Assembly (NCBI GenBank): GCA_031549325.1
Contig: JAVBQA010000014.1
Coordinates: forward strand, 1 to 55,827
Origin: JAJDGF01 sp031549325
GTDB taxonomy: Bacteria > Bacillota > Clostridia > Christensenellales > Aristaeellaceae
Direction of reading: 5' to 3'
Length of the DNA: 55,827 nt
Made by a program: the position numbers and the translations under genes. The notes beneath the pieces are model-generated. The model searched no databases and was not told the DNA's origin. It was given only the letters and a program-made list of their open reading frames with translations. Positions 31,292 through 40,813 of the stretch are shown in pieces (positions within the stretch are counted from its first letter, which is position 1; each line of letters opens with the position of its first letter).

Positions 31292-32932
31292 TTACTCCTT
31301 GACGAACTCTTCCAGACCGTTCACAGTGATGATTTGCTCGCGCATCAGCGCGTCGCGGTCGGCCAGCTTCGTACCCGCGTAGAAGTTGCTTCTCGGCTGG
31401 AAAGTGTCGCCCAGCTCCATCAGCACCTTATTCTTTCCGGACACCGCCGGCCAGTAGGGCAGCGCGGGACCATTGGGGTTGCCGGTGGCGATGAAGTCGG
31501 CCCAGTAGGACGAGTAATCCTCCGCAATCTTGTAGTCGATCTCCTCCCAGTCGCGCTGCTCGGGGATCGCGCGCATGGAGTTGAACGCATACCACAGCTC
31601 GCTGCTGTGCCAGGCCCAGCGCACGTCCTCCTCGCGCCCGGGGGTGCGGTGAGAGAAATAGTACGCGAACAGGTTGCTGTCGGGGTTCAGCCCGCTCAGC
31701 ACCTCGCCGATGATCAGGTGCTGCGTCGCGCCCTGCTCGCTGCGCAGCCGCAGGGATTCCAGCTTCGCGCCCAGATCGTCGGTGCCCTTGTACAGCTGCT
31801 CAAAGTTATACTTGTCGTACAGCTCTCCATAGGTCTCCTTGGCGGCAGCGAACACCTCCGCCTGGGGCGTGACGGCGAACTCTCCGTTGCCCTCGCCGCT
31901 GTTGGAACCAAACAGAATGTTGCGGCCTTTGAGCGCGCCTTCCTGCAGGAAGAACTCCTTGGGCGTCTTCGTCAGCACGCGGCCATCCACACAGGATCCG
32001 AAGCCTTTGCCATACACCTCGGTCTTGGGCGTTTCTTCGTTCATGAACGCCGAGGTGGGCAGCGCGCGCAGTTCTTCTACGCTCATGTCCTGATAGCCCT
32101 TTTCGGCCAGGTAGGCGTCGCACCTCTCATACAGCGCTTCCATCGCGGTGCGCGTGCCCAGCGCGCCGAAGCTGCTGTCCATGATCGCCTGCTGGAACAG
32201 CCCGTCCGCCAGAGGCGATGTCAGCAGCGCGCCCACATTGCCCGCACCCGCCGACTGCCCGGCGATGGTGACCCGGTTCGGGTCGCCGCCGAAGGCCGCG
32301 ATGTTGGCTTGAATCCACTTCAGGCTCTGGATCAGATCCAGCACGCCATAGTTGCCGCTGGCGCCGCCCTCGGACGCCTTGGACAGCGCCTCGGTGGCCA
32401 TCCAGCCAAACACACCCAGGCGGTAGGGCACGCTGACCACGATCACGCCCTTCTGCGCCAGCTTGGACGGCTCGAACTCAGGTTCCCAGCTGTAGCCGTG
32501 CATGGAGGCCCCGCCGTGAATCCACATCAGCACCGGATAGCCCTCGTCGCCCTTTTCCGCAGGGGTGACCACGTTCAGATACAGGCAATCCTCGCTCATG
32601 GGCGGCTTCGCGTCGAACCACGGATAGTAGAACTCCGGTCCCCACCAGTCGGTGGTGCTCAGAATCTGCATCGCCATGGGCGCGTAGGTGTCGCACGCCT
32701 TCACGCCTTCCCACGGCTCCGCGTCCACGGGCGCCGCCCAGCGCAGCTCGCCCACCGGCGGTTTGGCAAACGGGATGCCTTTATAATAGGTAACGCCGTT
32801 CTCATACACGCCCGAAACCTGGCCCTTGTCGGTCTGCACCACGCCCAGGCCGCCTTCCGCGCCTGCGGCAATGCCCGAAAGCATCCCCAGCGCCAAAACA
32901 AGCGCCAGCGCCATGCAAATGAAACGCTTCAT
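31292..32932 (-). CDS. Secreted type B carboxylesterase (first of three)
   Basis: A 546-aa alpha/beta-hydrolase of the cholinesterase/carboxylesterase family. The Sec signal peptide covers residues 1-24 (cut near AAG-AE). Catalytic serine is Ser227 in GQSAGAG; the oxyanion hole is in IHGGASMHG; the acidic residue lies in GSNSGEGNGEF; the histidine is in WAWHSSELWYAFN. EDCLYLNV near residue 115 is the family marker. It would hydrolyse carboxylic esters outside the cell, substrate unknown. No operon partner is certain; a 57-codon remnant and a second esterase lie upstream. Extracellular deacetylation or feruloyl-ester removal from plant polymers is an inference from the neighbouring sugar transporter. 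Confidence 0.92.
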   Translation of the reverse strand: MKRFICMALALVLALGMLSGIAAGAEGGLGVVQTDKGQVSGVYENGVTYYKGIPFAKPPVGELRWAAPVDAEPWEGVKACDTYAPMAMQILSTTDWWGPEFYYPWFDAKPPMSEDCLYLNVVTPAEKGDEGYPVLMWIHGGASMHGYSWEPEFEPSKLAQKGVIVVSVPYRLGVFGWMATEALSKASEGGASGNYGVLDLIQSLKWIQANIAAFGGDPNRVTIAGQSAGAGNVGALLTSPLADGLFQQAIMDSSFGALGTRTAMEALYERCDAYLAEKGYQDMSVEELRALPTSAFMNEETPKTEVYGKGFGSCVDGRVLTKTPKEFFLQEGALKGRNILFGSNSGEGNGEFAVTPQAEVFAAAKETYGELYDKYNFEQLYKGTDDLGAKLESLRLRSEQGATQHLIIGEVLSGLNPDSNLFAYYFSHRTPGREEDVRWAWHSSELWYAFNSMRAIPEQRDWEEIDYKIAEDYSSYWADFIATGNPNGPALPYWPAVSGKNKVLMELGDTFQPRSNFYAGTKLADRDALMREQIITVNGLEEFVKE

Positions 32933-32947
32933 AAAGAATCCCCCTCT

Positions 32948-33118
32948 CTATTTAAAGAGCACATTGTCAAACGCGTACACGCATTCAAGGACGCAACCTT
33001 CCTTGCCGTTCACCAGCGGAACCAGGTTGCCGTCCGCATCCTTCTCCAGATGGTACAGCGAGCGCGGCGTCACAAAGTCATCATCGGCATTCGGCGCCGA
33101 CCGAAGGCAGCGCCGCAT
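32948..33118 (-). pseudogene. Remnant ORF between two esterase genes
   Basis: An open frame from ATG 33118 to TAG 32948, 56 aa, including DDDFVTPRSLYHLEKDADGN and ending in CVYAFDNVLFK. The sequence looks protein-like (acidic, with a C-terminal Val-Tyr-Ala-Phe block) but has no ribosome site before the ATG, so I read it as the 3' end of a decayed gene. I do not recognise the family. The preceding 65 bp are GC-rich and noncoding. Confidence 0.4.
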
Positions 33119-33187
33119 GGATGCAGCCGCGCGGGCAGGCTGCGCCCTGAGGGCAGCCGCCCGCCCGCTCAGGCCCGGCGCTATGGA

Positions 33188-34774
33188 TCAGGTCGCGTGC
33201 TTGGCCAACAGTTCACACAGCTTCTCGTCGTCAAGGGTCACGCACTTACTCTCCGCGTCAAAGACCATGGTTTCCTTGGCCTCTTCCGTCCAAGGCTTCC
33301 ACTCCAGGCCTTCCTGGCTGGGATTGCCGGTGGACGCCAGATTGATCCACGCCTTTGCCACCAGATCCTGCACCTTGTAGCACTCCTCCGTCGCGCCCGT
33401 GGCAATCATGCACTCGGGCTTGCCGACGTTGTGGAATGTGTAGGTCAGGTCGCAGCAATGGAACGAGGTGATGCCGCCGTTGACCGGCTGCTCCAGCGCG
33501 AACAGGTAGTGGTAAACCGGAGCTTCGGTCGCGCCCATCCTGGCGCGAACATTGTTCACGACGGTGGTGCGGTTGTTGTAATACAGAACATCCTGCACGG
33601 GTTTGTCGGGGAACAGGCGCGTGAACTCAGCCGCGATGGCGTCCTTGTCCTCGCCATAGGCTTCCGTCAGCTTGGCGTCCACTTCCTCCGCCGTCCACTC
33701 GTTTTTCCCCGTGCCTTTGTGCAGCGTGCCGGCGTTTTCGCTGAACACGGAACCGATGACCAGCGGGATGTCCTTGGCGAAATCCGCCCAGTCGGTGAGG
33801 ATGTATTCGCCGTCCTTCGTCGGGCGCCAGTTCACGCTGTGCCCGAGCTCTTCCGTCGCCTGGGCAAGCGCCTCAACCGCCACGCCGATGAGCTGTTCAT
33901 AGGGAACCTTCTTGAGCTCGTCGATCTGCTCGCCGGTCAGGTTCAGCTTTTCCAAGATGATCTCGGCGACGCGCGCGGAATCGCCAGCCGCCATGCTCGA
34001 GGCCCCGCCGCTCGACATGCCGGCGCCTGCGCAGAACAGCCCCTCCGCCGCCGGGATGTGGTACATCAGCACCGTCTTGGTGGAACCGCCGGACTGGCCG
34101 TAAATCATCACGCGCTCTGGGTCGCCGCCGAAGGCCTCGATGTTGTCCTTGACCCATTGCAGCGCGGCCACCAGGTCGGCCATGGCGATGTTCGCAGAGT
34201 TCTTGTACTCCTCGCCGTAGGCGGAGAGATCCAGGCAGCCGAGCACGTTGAGGCGGTGGTTGACCGTGACGCTCACCACGTCGCCATACTCGCTCTGGTT
34301 CTTGCCATCGTAGGCGTACGCCTCGATAGAGGAGCCGTTGGTGAAGCCGCCGCCATGGAAAAACACCATGACGGGCTTCTTGGCGGCGGGGTCGAGGGAT
34401 TGCGTCCAGATGTTCAGGTTCATGCACTCTTCATCCTGAATGTAGTAGCGGTGCGGCCAGACAAATTCGTCGGCGCCCACCGCGGTCTGCCTGGGAATCG
34501 GGCTGATCGCGGCATAGGTCTGCGCGGGCTTAATCCCTTCCCAGGGCTCCACCGGCTGCGGCTGCTGCCAGCGCTCCGCCGTAGCGTACTGGATGCCGCG
34601 GAAGCAGTAGGTGTCGCCGTCCATGAAGCCGCTCAGCTGGCCTCCCTGAACCTTCACGACCGGAGGTTCGTAGTTGACGGACTTGGTTTGCGCGAGCGCT
34701 GCCGTCGTCGACATGGCGAGTATAAGGGTGAACACCAAAAACAGACCGAACCCCCTGACCAGATGCCCCTTCAC
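33188..34774 (-). CDS. Secreted type B carboxylesterase (second of three)
   Basis: A 528-aa esterase with a signal peptide (residues 1-28, cut near ALA-QT). Nucleophile Ser228 is in GQSGGSTK, the oxyanion loop is FFHGGGFTNG, an acidic candidate is in GSVFSENAGT, and the histidine is in TSFHCCDLTYTFHN. That last block differs from the WAWHSS form of its two paralogues, and DEECMNLNIW replaces EDCLYLNV, so this copy has diverged and may have a different substrate. It precedes the remnant ORF. AGGAGG lies upstream of the ATG. Confidence 0.9.
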   Translation of the reverse strand: MKGHLVRGFGLFLVFTLILAMSTTAALAQTKSVNYEPPVVKVQGGQLSGFMDGDTYCFRGIQYATAERWQQPQPVEPWEGIKPAQTYAAISPIPRQTAVGADEFVWPHRYYIQDEECMNLNIWTQSLDPAAKKPVMVFFHGGGFTNGSSIEAYAYDGKNQSEYGDVVSVTVNHRLNVLGCLDLSAYGEEYKNSANIAMADLVAALQWVKDNIEAFGGDPERVMIYGQSGGSTKTVLMYHIPAAEGLFCAGAGMSSGGASSMAAGDSARVAEIILEKLNLTGEQIDELKKVPYEQLIGVAVEALAQATEELGHSVNWRPTKDGEYILTDWADFAKDIPLVIGSVFSENAGTLHKGTGKNEWTAEEVDAKLTEAYGEDKDAIAAEFTRLFPDKPVQDVLYYNNRTTVVNNVRARMGATEAPVYHYLFALEQPVNGGITSFHCCDLTYTFHNVGKPECMIATGATEECYKVQDLVAKAWINLASTGNPSQEGLEWKPWTEEAKETMVFDAESKCVTLDDEKLCELLAKHAT

Positions 34775-34896
34775 AAAAACCCCTCCTCATAAAATGGTTA
34801 TCTGAAACCGGACCCCTCTCCGGCATCAGTCGAGCCTTTGTTTCATGATTTCCGGTAGCCAGTCAGGTATCGCGTGCCTCTTTGTTTCTGCCTCTC

Positions 34897-36564
34897 TCAC
34901 TTCAGTGTAATGCCATAGTCCGCTTCGATCGTGGGCTGAACGGCCGCCTTGATCAGTTCGTCGAGCTTCGTGAATTCGGTATGCCCAACAACCTCGTCGC
35001 CAATCTCCATGTAGGCATAGCTGTCGTCCGCTTTAGGCCACACGGGCAGATTGTCGCCGTTGGGGTTGCCGGTCTTCATGAAGTTGGACCAGTAATCACT
35101 GGCGATATCCTTGAGCATATAGTCGTAGGCTTGCCAGTCACGCACCGGCGGATAGTTCAAGTCCAGCGACCCGAACGTGTACCACAAGTCTGAGGAGTGC
35201 CAGGCCCATAAGTTGTTCATGTCGCGGGTTGTGCCTGCCTCTTCCGGGCGGGACGGGGTAAAATGCGTGAACACATAGCTCCAGGTGCTACCAGTGTTCG
35301 TTTCGCGCGCGCTGCGGTATGCGCCCAGCAGGCGGTTCACCATCAGGCGGCGGCTGTTCGAACCGCCGAACATGCCGTAGGTCGCGAGTTCGCGCCGCAC
35401 CGTGCCGGCGGTCTCGTCCGTCACCTGGACCAGGTCCTCGAAGCGATGCGCTTCGTACAGATCGCCGAGCTGCTCCTTATAGTAGGCGTAGAACTCGGCG
35501 GCGGCCATCTCGGTGGCGCCGATAGCCTCGCCCAGCACCGTGCCAGACAGAATGTTGACGCCATCCCATGCGCCGGCCTCGACCGCTTCCGCGGCGCTGT
35601 CGGTTACGATGTACTTGCCGTCCTTGACCATCGAACCGGGCGTATTGGCCACATAGGTGGCCGAGTCCTGCGCCAGCAGCACGGAAGTGTCCAGCGCACG
35701 CAGTTCTTCAAGCGTGGCATTGGGATCGGCGCTGATCACTTCCAGGTACTTCTGACCGTTCTGTTCCGCCTCGCCCTGGCTCCCAAAGCCGGCCGTCCAC
35801 TGCAGACCCGACTGCATAATGATGCCGTAAAGATCCGGCGCCTCCGGGGATATGCTGAGCGCCATGGTCTTGGAAGCGCCGCCCGATTGGCCGCCGACCG
35901 TGATGCGTTCAGGGTCGCCGCCAAACGCCGCGATGTTCTCCTTCACCCATTTCAGCGCGGCAATTTCGTCCATCAAGCCATAGTTGCCGCTCTGTCCTTG
36001 TTCCTCGGTGAGCTGCGGCAGAGACATGTAGCCGAACACGCCGAGCCTGGTACCCACCGTGACGACGACGACCCCCTTCTTCGCAAGGGTTTCACCGTCG
36101 AACTCGTTCTCATAGGACCAGCCGTGACGCAGTCCGCCGCCGTGGAACCAGATGAACACCGGCATGTTCTCCTCGCCGGTCGTGGAGGATGTCGTGATGT
36201 TCAGATACAGGCAGTCTTCGCTGATGTCCGGCATGCCGTCCCAATAGAAATCCAGGTCATATGGTGCGGATCCGGCGCCCTGATCGGGATACTGCGGTGA
36301 GATGGCGGCATAGGTGTCGGCAGCGTACACACCGCCCCATGCCTGGAGCGGTTGCGGCGCTTGCCAGCGCAGATCCCCCACCGGTGGCTGCGCATACGGC
36401 ACGCCTTTAAAGCGGGTAACGCCGTCCTCGAACACGCCGGTGATGTCGCCATAGGCCGTGGTCACGGCACCGATTCCTGTGCTGGCCTTTAGCGCTGCCG
36501 ACGCACCGGGCATGAAACCGAGCAGAAGGGCAAGGGCAAGTACGATAGAGAGTGTCTTTTTCAT
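34897..36564 (-). CDS. Secreted type B carboxylesterase (third of three)
   Basis: A 555-aa esterase with a signal peptide (MKKTLSIVLALALLLGF, cut near ASA-AL). Nucleophile Ser227 in GQSGGAS, oxyanion loop FHGGGLRHG, acidic candidate in GTVLGEAIGAT, histidine in WAWHSSDLWYTFG. EDCLYLNI is conserved. It resembles the first esterase more than the second. ATG 36564 has GGAGGA 8 bp upstream; an upstream in-frame start exists but lacks a ribosome site. It is 214 bp downstream of the sugar permease gene, a gap in which I see only a short GAGGGG/CCCCTC hairpin. Confidence 0.91.
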   Translation of the reverse strand: MKKTLSIVLALALLLGFMPGASAALKASTGIGAVTTAYGDITGVFEDGVTRFKGVPYAQPPVGDLRWQAPQPLQAWGGVYAADTYAAISPQYPDQGAGSAPYDLDFYWDGMPDISEDCLYLNITTSSTTGEENMPVFIWFHGGGLRHGWSYENEFDGETLAKKGVVVVTVGTRLGVFGYMSLPQLTEEQGQSGNYGLMDEIAALKWVKENIAAFGGDPERITVGGQSGGASKTMALSISPEAPDLYGIIMQSGLQWTAGFGSQGEAEQNGQKYLEVISADPNATLEELRALDTSVLLAQDSATYVANTPGSMVKDGKYIVTDSAAEAVEAGAWDGVNILSGTVLGEAIGATEMAAAEFYAYYKEQLGDLYEAHRFEDLVQVTDETAGTVRRELATYGMFGGSNSRRLMVNRLLGAYRSARETNTGSTWSYVFTHFTPSRPEEAGTTRDMNNLWAWHSSDLWYTFGSLDLNYPPVRDWQAYDYMLKDIASDYWSNFMKTGNPNGDNLPVWPKADDSYAYMEIGDEVVGHTEFTKLDELIKAAVQPTIEADYGITLK

Positions 36565-36778
36565 CGGGCAGATTCCTCCTTGCATACTATTCACGCAACC
36601 CCAGATTGGCCGGATATGCGCGGGATGCCTCTTACTTGCCCGGCTCTACTCGGGATATCGTGTCGTGCCGAGACCATCGAGAACGCCCAAACAGGATCGC
36701 CCGCATTCTCGACGCACCCACCACCAATGTTCGAGGGGCTACCCCTCAGAAACTCAACCGCAGCCACATCCCCCCCTG

Positions 36779-37975
36779 TCATTTCCTGTGGCTGATTACG
36801 TCGAACGCCACCGCAAGGATGAAGATCACGCCCTTGACCACGTACTGAAACGAGATGTCCACGCCCAGCAGGTTCATGCCGTTGGTGAGCGACATGATGA
36901 CCAGCGCGCCCACGATGGTGTTGGTCACCTTGCCCACGCCGCCCGAGACAGACACGCCGCCGATGTAGCTGGACGCGATGGCGTCCAGCTCGAACCCGAC
37001 GCCCGCGGCGGGCGCCGCCGAGGCCAGGCGCGAGGTGTACAGCACGCCGCCCAGCGCGGCCAGCATGCTCATCGAGCCAAAGGCGATGAAGGTGACCCTG
37101 GCCACGTTGATGCCCGACAGTTCCGCCGCCTCCGCGTTGCCTCCGATGGCGTACACGCTGCGGCCCAGCGGCGTTCTGGACAGGATGTAGTTGTAGATCA
37201 CGAGCACGATGCCCACGATCACCGCCGTCCATGGGAGCCCCTTGTATGTGGCCAGAATCCACGTGACCGCCGCCAAAACCCCGATCAGCAGCGCCAGCTT
37301 CAGCAGGAACGCGGGCGCGCCTGCCACGCGGAAATTGTAGCGCTTCATGTTGGCGCGCGACCGGAACTGCATCCAGATGATCAGCAGCGCGCCCGCCGCG
37401 CCCAGCAGCATGGTCAGCACGTGCACGCCGTTCGCGCGGCCGAACGGATCCGGAATGAAGCCGTTGGACAGCGCGCGGAACGCGTCATCCTTCACGATGA
37501 TTGTGCCGGTTCCGGCGGTGACCATGGACAGCAGCCCGCGAAAGATGAACATGCCCGCCAGCGTCGTCACAAACGCGGGCACCTTGATCCTGGACACCAG
37601 GAACCCCTGATACATGCCGATGGCCACGCCGATCAGCAGCACCGCCGGGATCACGGCGACCGTGGGCCAGCCGCGCGTCAGCAGCATCGCCGCCACCGCG
37701 CCCACGAAGCCCGCCACGAACCCCACGGACAGGTCGATGTGCTTGATGATCAGCACACACGTCATGCCGATGGCAAGCACCGCCACATAGCCGGTCTGGT
37801 TGATCAGGTCGGACAGGTTGCGCGGCGACAGGAACAGTCCGCCAGTCATCACGCCAAAGATCGAAAAGATCACGAGCAGCGCGATGTACATCGCGTAATC
37901 GCGCACATTGTTCTTTAGCGCGCCCATCATGCCGGCCTCACGTCTCGCGCCGCTGTTCAGAGATGTTTGCGTCAT
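36779..37975 (-). CDS. Sugar ABC transporter permease, XylH/MmsB-like
   Basis: A 398-aa permease of the ribose/xylose (BPD_transp_2) family with about 10 membrane spans. The longer-than-usual length compared with RbsC (~320 aa) matches XylH-type proteins. Recognisable segments are GMTCVLIIKHIDLSVGFVAG, GLPWTAVIVGI, and GGNAEAAELSGINVARV, a family signature. Its start overlaps the ATPase stop as ATGA. It transports a monosaccharide such as xylose or related pentoses; specificity is inferred from the binding protein. Confidence 0.93.
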   Translation of the reverse strand: MTQTSLNSGARREAGMMGALKNNVRDYAMYIALLVIFSIFGVMTGGLFLSPRNLSDLINQTGYVAVLAIGMTCVLIIKHIDLSVGFVAGFVGAVAAMLLTRGWPTVAVIPAVLLIGVAIGMYQGFLVSRIKVPAFVTTLAGMFIFRGLLSMVTAGTGTIIVKDDAFRALSNGFIPDPFGRANGVHVLTMLLGAAGALLIIWMQFRSRANMKRYNFRVAGAPAFLLKLALLIGVLAAVTWILATYKGLPWTAVIVGIVLVIYNYILSRTPLGRSVYAIGGNAEAAELSGINVARVTFIAFGSMSMLAALGGVLYTSRLASAAPAAGVGFELDAIASSYIGGVSVSGGVGKVTNTIVGALVIMSLTNGMNLLGVDISFQYVVKGVIFILAVAFDVISHRK

Positions 37976-39513
37976 GCCGGCACCTCCTGTGAGTTGGTGG
38001 CCAGCGCCATCACCCTTTGTTCCGTGGCTTCGGATATCGGCAACTCGCCCACGATCAGGCCCTCGCTCATCACATACAGCCGGTCGCTCATGCCCAGCAC
38101 CTCCAGCAGCTCGGATGAGATCATGATGATGCTCATCCCCCGCTCGACCAGCCGGTTCATCAGCGTATAGATTTCATACTTCGCGCCCACATCAATGCCC
38201 CGTGTGGGCTCATCCAGGATCAGAACGCGCGGCTCGGCAAACAGCCACTTTGCCAGGTTGGTTTTCTGTTGGTTGCCCCCCGACAGGTTGCCCACCAGCT
38301 GCTGAATGCTTGGGGCCTTGATGTTCACGCGCTGCTTATATTCGTTGGCCACGCGGATCTCCTCGTTCTGATTCACAGAAAGGCCTTCGGTCAGCTTCTT
38401 CAGCGCCGCGATGGTGGTGTTGAACCGGATATCCTGAATCAGGATCAGCCCATTGCGCTTCCTGTCTTCGGTGGCGTAAGCCAGCCCGGCGTCGATGGCG
38501 GCGCGCGGGTGCGCGAACCGCGCGGGCGTTCCGTTGATGCGCAGCTCGCCGCCCGTGATGCGATATCCCTGCGTGTTGCCAAACAGGCTCAGCGCCAGCT
38601 CAGTGCGCCCGGAGCCCATCAGCCCCGCAAGCCCCACAATCTCGCCTTTGCGCACGTTCAGGCTCACATTGTGCAGAATCTCCCGGTCGGAAGAGGGGTC
38701 AAACACCGTCCAGTTGCGCAGTTCGAACGCGGTCTCATCCGAGATTTCGTGCGCGCGCTTGGGATAGATGTCGCCCAGTTCGCGCCCCACCATGTGCCGG
38801 ATGATCTCCTGTTCCGGGATGCGACGCGCCGTTGCGTCCATGGAGCACACCGTGGCGCCGTCCCGCAGCACCGTGATCGTGTCCGCGATGGACACGATCT
38901 CCTTCAGCTTGTGCGAGATCAGGATGCAGGTCACGCCCTGCGCGTTGAGCTCGCGCAGGAGCACAAGCAGGTTCTGGCTGTCGTCCTCGTTCAGCGCCGC
39001 GGTCGGCTCGTCCAGGATCAGCAGCTTGACGTCCTTGGCCAGCGCTTTCCCGATCTCGATCAGCTGCCGCTTGCCCACGCCCAGCGTCTTGATCTTGACG
39101 CTGGGGTTTACGTCCAGCCGCACGCGCTTCAGAATCTCGCCCGCGCGTACGATCGTCCGATTCCAGTCAATCGCGCGCCCGCTCATGATCTCGTGACCCA
39201 CGAACAGGTTCTCGTACACCGTGAGTTCCGGAAACTGCGCCAGTTCCTGATAGATGATGGCGATACCCGCCCGCTCGCTGTCGGCGATGCCATGGAACTG
39301 GGCGTGCTTGCCCTCGAACGTGACCTCACCCTCGTAGGAGCCAAACGGATGCATACCGGACAGCACCTTCATCAGCGTGGACTTGCCCGCGCCATTCTCG
39401 CCCACCAGGCAGTGAATCTCGCCGCGCTTCACCCGAAAGCTCACGCCGTCCAACGCCCTGACGCCGGGAAACGTCTTGACGATGTCCCGCATCTCCAGGA
39501 TGTAGTCCTCCAT
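37972..39513 (-). CDS. Sugar ABC transporter ATPase, XylG/MmsA-like (two ABC domains)
   Basis: A 513-aa protein with two nucleotide-binding domains. The first has Walker A GENGAGKSTLMKV, Walker B KLLILDEPTAAL. The second has a degenerate Walker A GLMGSGRTEL and a normal signature LSGGNQQKTNLAKWL with RVLILDEPTRGID. One active and one modified site is normal for RbsA/XylG-type ATPases. ATG 39513 follows GGAGGG by 6 bp. It works with the permease at 36779-37975 and the binding protein at 39576-40664. Confidence 0.94.
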   Translation of the reverse strand: MEDYILEMRDIVKTFPGVRALDGVSFRVKRGEIHCLVGENGAGKSTLMKVLSGMHPFGSYEGEVTFEGKHAQFHGIADSERAGIAIIYQELAQFPELTVYENLFVGHEIMSGRAIDWNRTIVRAGEILKRVRLDVNPSVKIKTLGVGKRQLIEIGKALAKDVKLLILDEPTAALNEDDSQNLLVLLRELNAQGVTCILISHKLKEIVSIADTITVLRDGATVCSMDATARRIPEQEIIRHMVGRELGDIYPKRAHEISDETAFELRNWTVFDPSSDREILHNVSLNVRKGEIVGLAGLMGSGRTELALSLFGNTQGYRITGGELRINGTPARFAHPRAAIDAGLAYATEDRKRNGLILIQDIRFNTTIAALKKLTEGLSVNQNEEIRVANEYKQRVNIKAPSIQQLVGNLSGGNQQKTNLAKWLFAEPRVLILDEPTRGIDVGAKYEIYTLMNRLVERGMSIIMISSELLEVLGMSDRLYVMSEGLIVGELPISEATEQRVMALATNSQEVPA

Positions 39514-39533
39514 GTGCCGCCCTCCTTGCACGT

Positions 39534-39558
39534 GGGACCGGCCGCGACGGCCGGCCCC
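39534..39558 (-). terminator. Stem-loop between sugar-binding protein and ATPase genes
   Basis: An 11-bp stem with one mismatch (39534-39544 with 39548-39558, loop CGA), very GC-rich, in the 62-bp gap after the binding-protein gene. No T run follows. It probably partly stops or protects transcripts so that the binding protein is made in excess, the usual pattern for such operons. Confidence 0.5.
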
Positions 39559-39575
39559 AGCTTTGCCAGTTCAGC

Positions 39576-40664
39576 TCATCCGATGCCGGTGAACTGGGAT
39601 GCGGTGTAGTAGCCCGAGTCGATCAGCGCCGCCTTCACATTGTCCTTGGTGACCACGACCACAGGCGTCTGCTTGGAGGGCACGTCGATCTGCTGGTTGT
39701 TGTAGGTGGCGTCTGTGACCGGCTTCTCGCCCTTGATCACGGTGATGGCCATATCCATGGCGTCCTGCGCCAGCGTGCGGGTGTCCTTGAACACGGTCAT
39801 GGACTGCTTGCCGTCGATCACGTACTGCACGGAGGCCAGCTCGGCGTCCTGCCCGGTCACATAGTAGCCGTTCACATCGGCGTCCGAGGCGAACACGTCG
39901 GCGATGGAGCGCGCCGTGCCATCGTTGGGCGCCAGCACGTAGCACAGCCCCTTCTCCTCCTTGGTGGCCGCGGTCAGGTGGGACTCAGCCTTGGATTTCG
40001 CCACGTTGAAGTCCCAGTCGGTGGTGATCTGGCCGATGATGGCGGACATCTGATCCCTGGTCAGCTTGGGCTGATCCTGCACCTTCACGGCCTCGGTGGA
40101 GTTGCGGATCACAAATGTGCCGTCCGCGATCTTGGGCTGCAGAATGTTCCAAGCGCCCTCAAAGAACAGGTACGCGTTGTTGTCGGTGGCGGCGCCCGCG
40201 TACAGATACAGCGAGTTGCCGGCGCCGGAGGCGTTGCCCGCCAGGTACTGGCCCATGGCCTCGCCGACGGCCACGGAGTCGAATGTCACGTAGTAATCGA
40301 CGGCATCGGTGCCAGTGATCAGGCGGTCATAGGAGATCACGGTGATGCCCTCCGCCTTGGCCTGCTCCACCGTCAGCCCCGCCGCGCCCGCGTCCTGCGC
40401 GCAAATGATGAGCACCTTGATGCCCTTGGCGATCAGAGTCTCCACATTGGTGCGCTCGGTTGCCGACGAGCCCTGGCTGAACAGCACTTCCACCGAATAG
40501 TCGGTGTCCGCGATCACCGATTCAAACCGGGCCTGGTCCTGCAGCCAGCGCGGCTCGTCCTTGGTGGGCAGCACGATACCCACGTCCACGTCGGCGGCGA
40601 GCGCGGCGCCGGCCACCGACAGACACAGCGTCAGGGCGAGCAGCATACACAACAACTTCTTCAT
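39576..40664 (-). CDS. Sugar-binding protein, XylF/ChvE-like
   Basis: A 362-aa periplasmic-type binding protein with a signal peptide (MKKLLCMLLALTLCLSVAG, cut near ALA-AD). The mature start VDVGIVLPTKDEPRWLQDQ is close to the XylF/ChvE pattern, and EGITVISYDRLITGTDAVDYYVTFD is a strong XylF-type signature. It likely binds xylose or related aldoses. No lipobox cysteine at the cleavage site. It is the first gene of the transporter operon, transcribed away from the histidine kinase gene. Its promoter has a good -10 but a poor -35, abutting direct repeats. Confidence 0.92.
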   Translation of the reverse strand: MKKLLCMLLALTLCLSVAGAALAADVDVGIVLPTKDEPRWLQDQARFESVIADTDYSVEVLFSQGSSATERTNVETLIAKGIKVLIICAQDAGAAGLTVEQAKAEGITVISYDRLITGTDAVDYYVTFDSVAVGEAMGQYLAGNASGAGNSLYLYAGAATDNNAYLFFEGAWNILQPKIADGTFVIRNSTEAVKVQDQPKLTRDQMSAIIGQITTDWDFNVAKSKAESHLTAATKEEKGLCYVLAPNDGTARSIADVFASDADVNGYYVTGQDAELASVQYVIDGKQSMTVFKDTRTLAQDAMDMAITVIKGEKPVTDATYNNQQIDVPSKQTPVVVVTKDNVKAALIDSGYYTASQFTGIG

Positions 40665-40721
40665 GGGAAAACCACCTCTCTCATCTTCTGCCGGCGGCTG
40701 TTTGGTCGCCTTATGTTATTC

Positions 40722-40751
40722 ATTATAAGTGCAATTATTGGGCCGTTTCCA
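40722..40751 (-). promoter_or_regulatory. Activator-type promoter of the xylF-like operon
   Basis: On the minus strand a consensus -10 TATAAT (40727-40722) with only TGGAAA (40751-40746) at the -35 position, 18 bp away. A good -10 with a poor -35 next to a repeated protein site (40752-40783) is the layout of an activator-dependent promoter. Confidence 0.6.
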
Positions 40752-40783
40752 TAAGTATTGTTAGTGATTCTGTAAGTATTGTT
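40752..40783. promoter_or_regulatory. Two 11-bp direct repeats, 21-bp period: AraC-type activator site
   Basis: TAAGTATTGTT occurs at 40752-40762 and again, identical, at 40773-40783. The 21-bp period (two DNA turns) is how AraC-family dimers bind tandem half-sites. The proximal copy touches the -35 region of the xylF-like promoter. The likely ligand is the AraC-type response regulator at 44053-44781. Confidence 0.65.
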
Positions 40784-40813
40784 TGATGATTTTCGATTTC
40801 TACACAATTCGCC

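Noticed and set aside
31334..34792. 1152-codon open frame on the plus strand across two esterase genes
   Set aside because: It is antisense to two complete esterases with catalytic motifs, is rich in Arg, His, Val and Ala as expected for a GC-rich shadow frame, and spans the gap between the genes.
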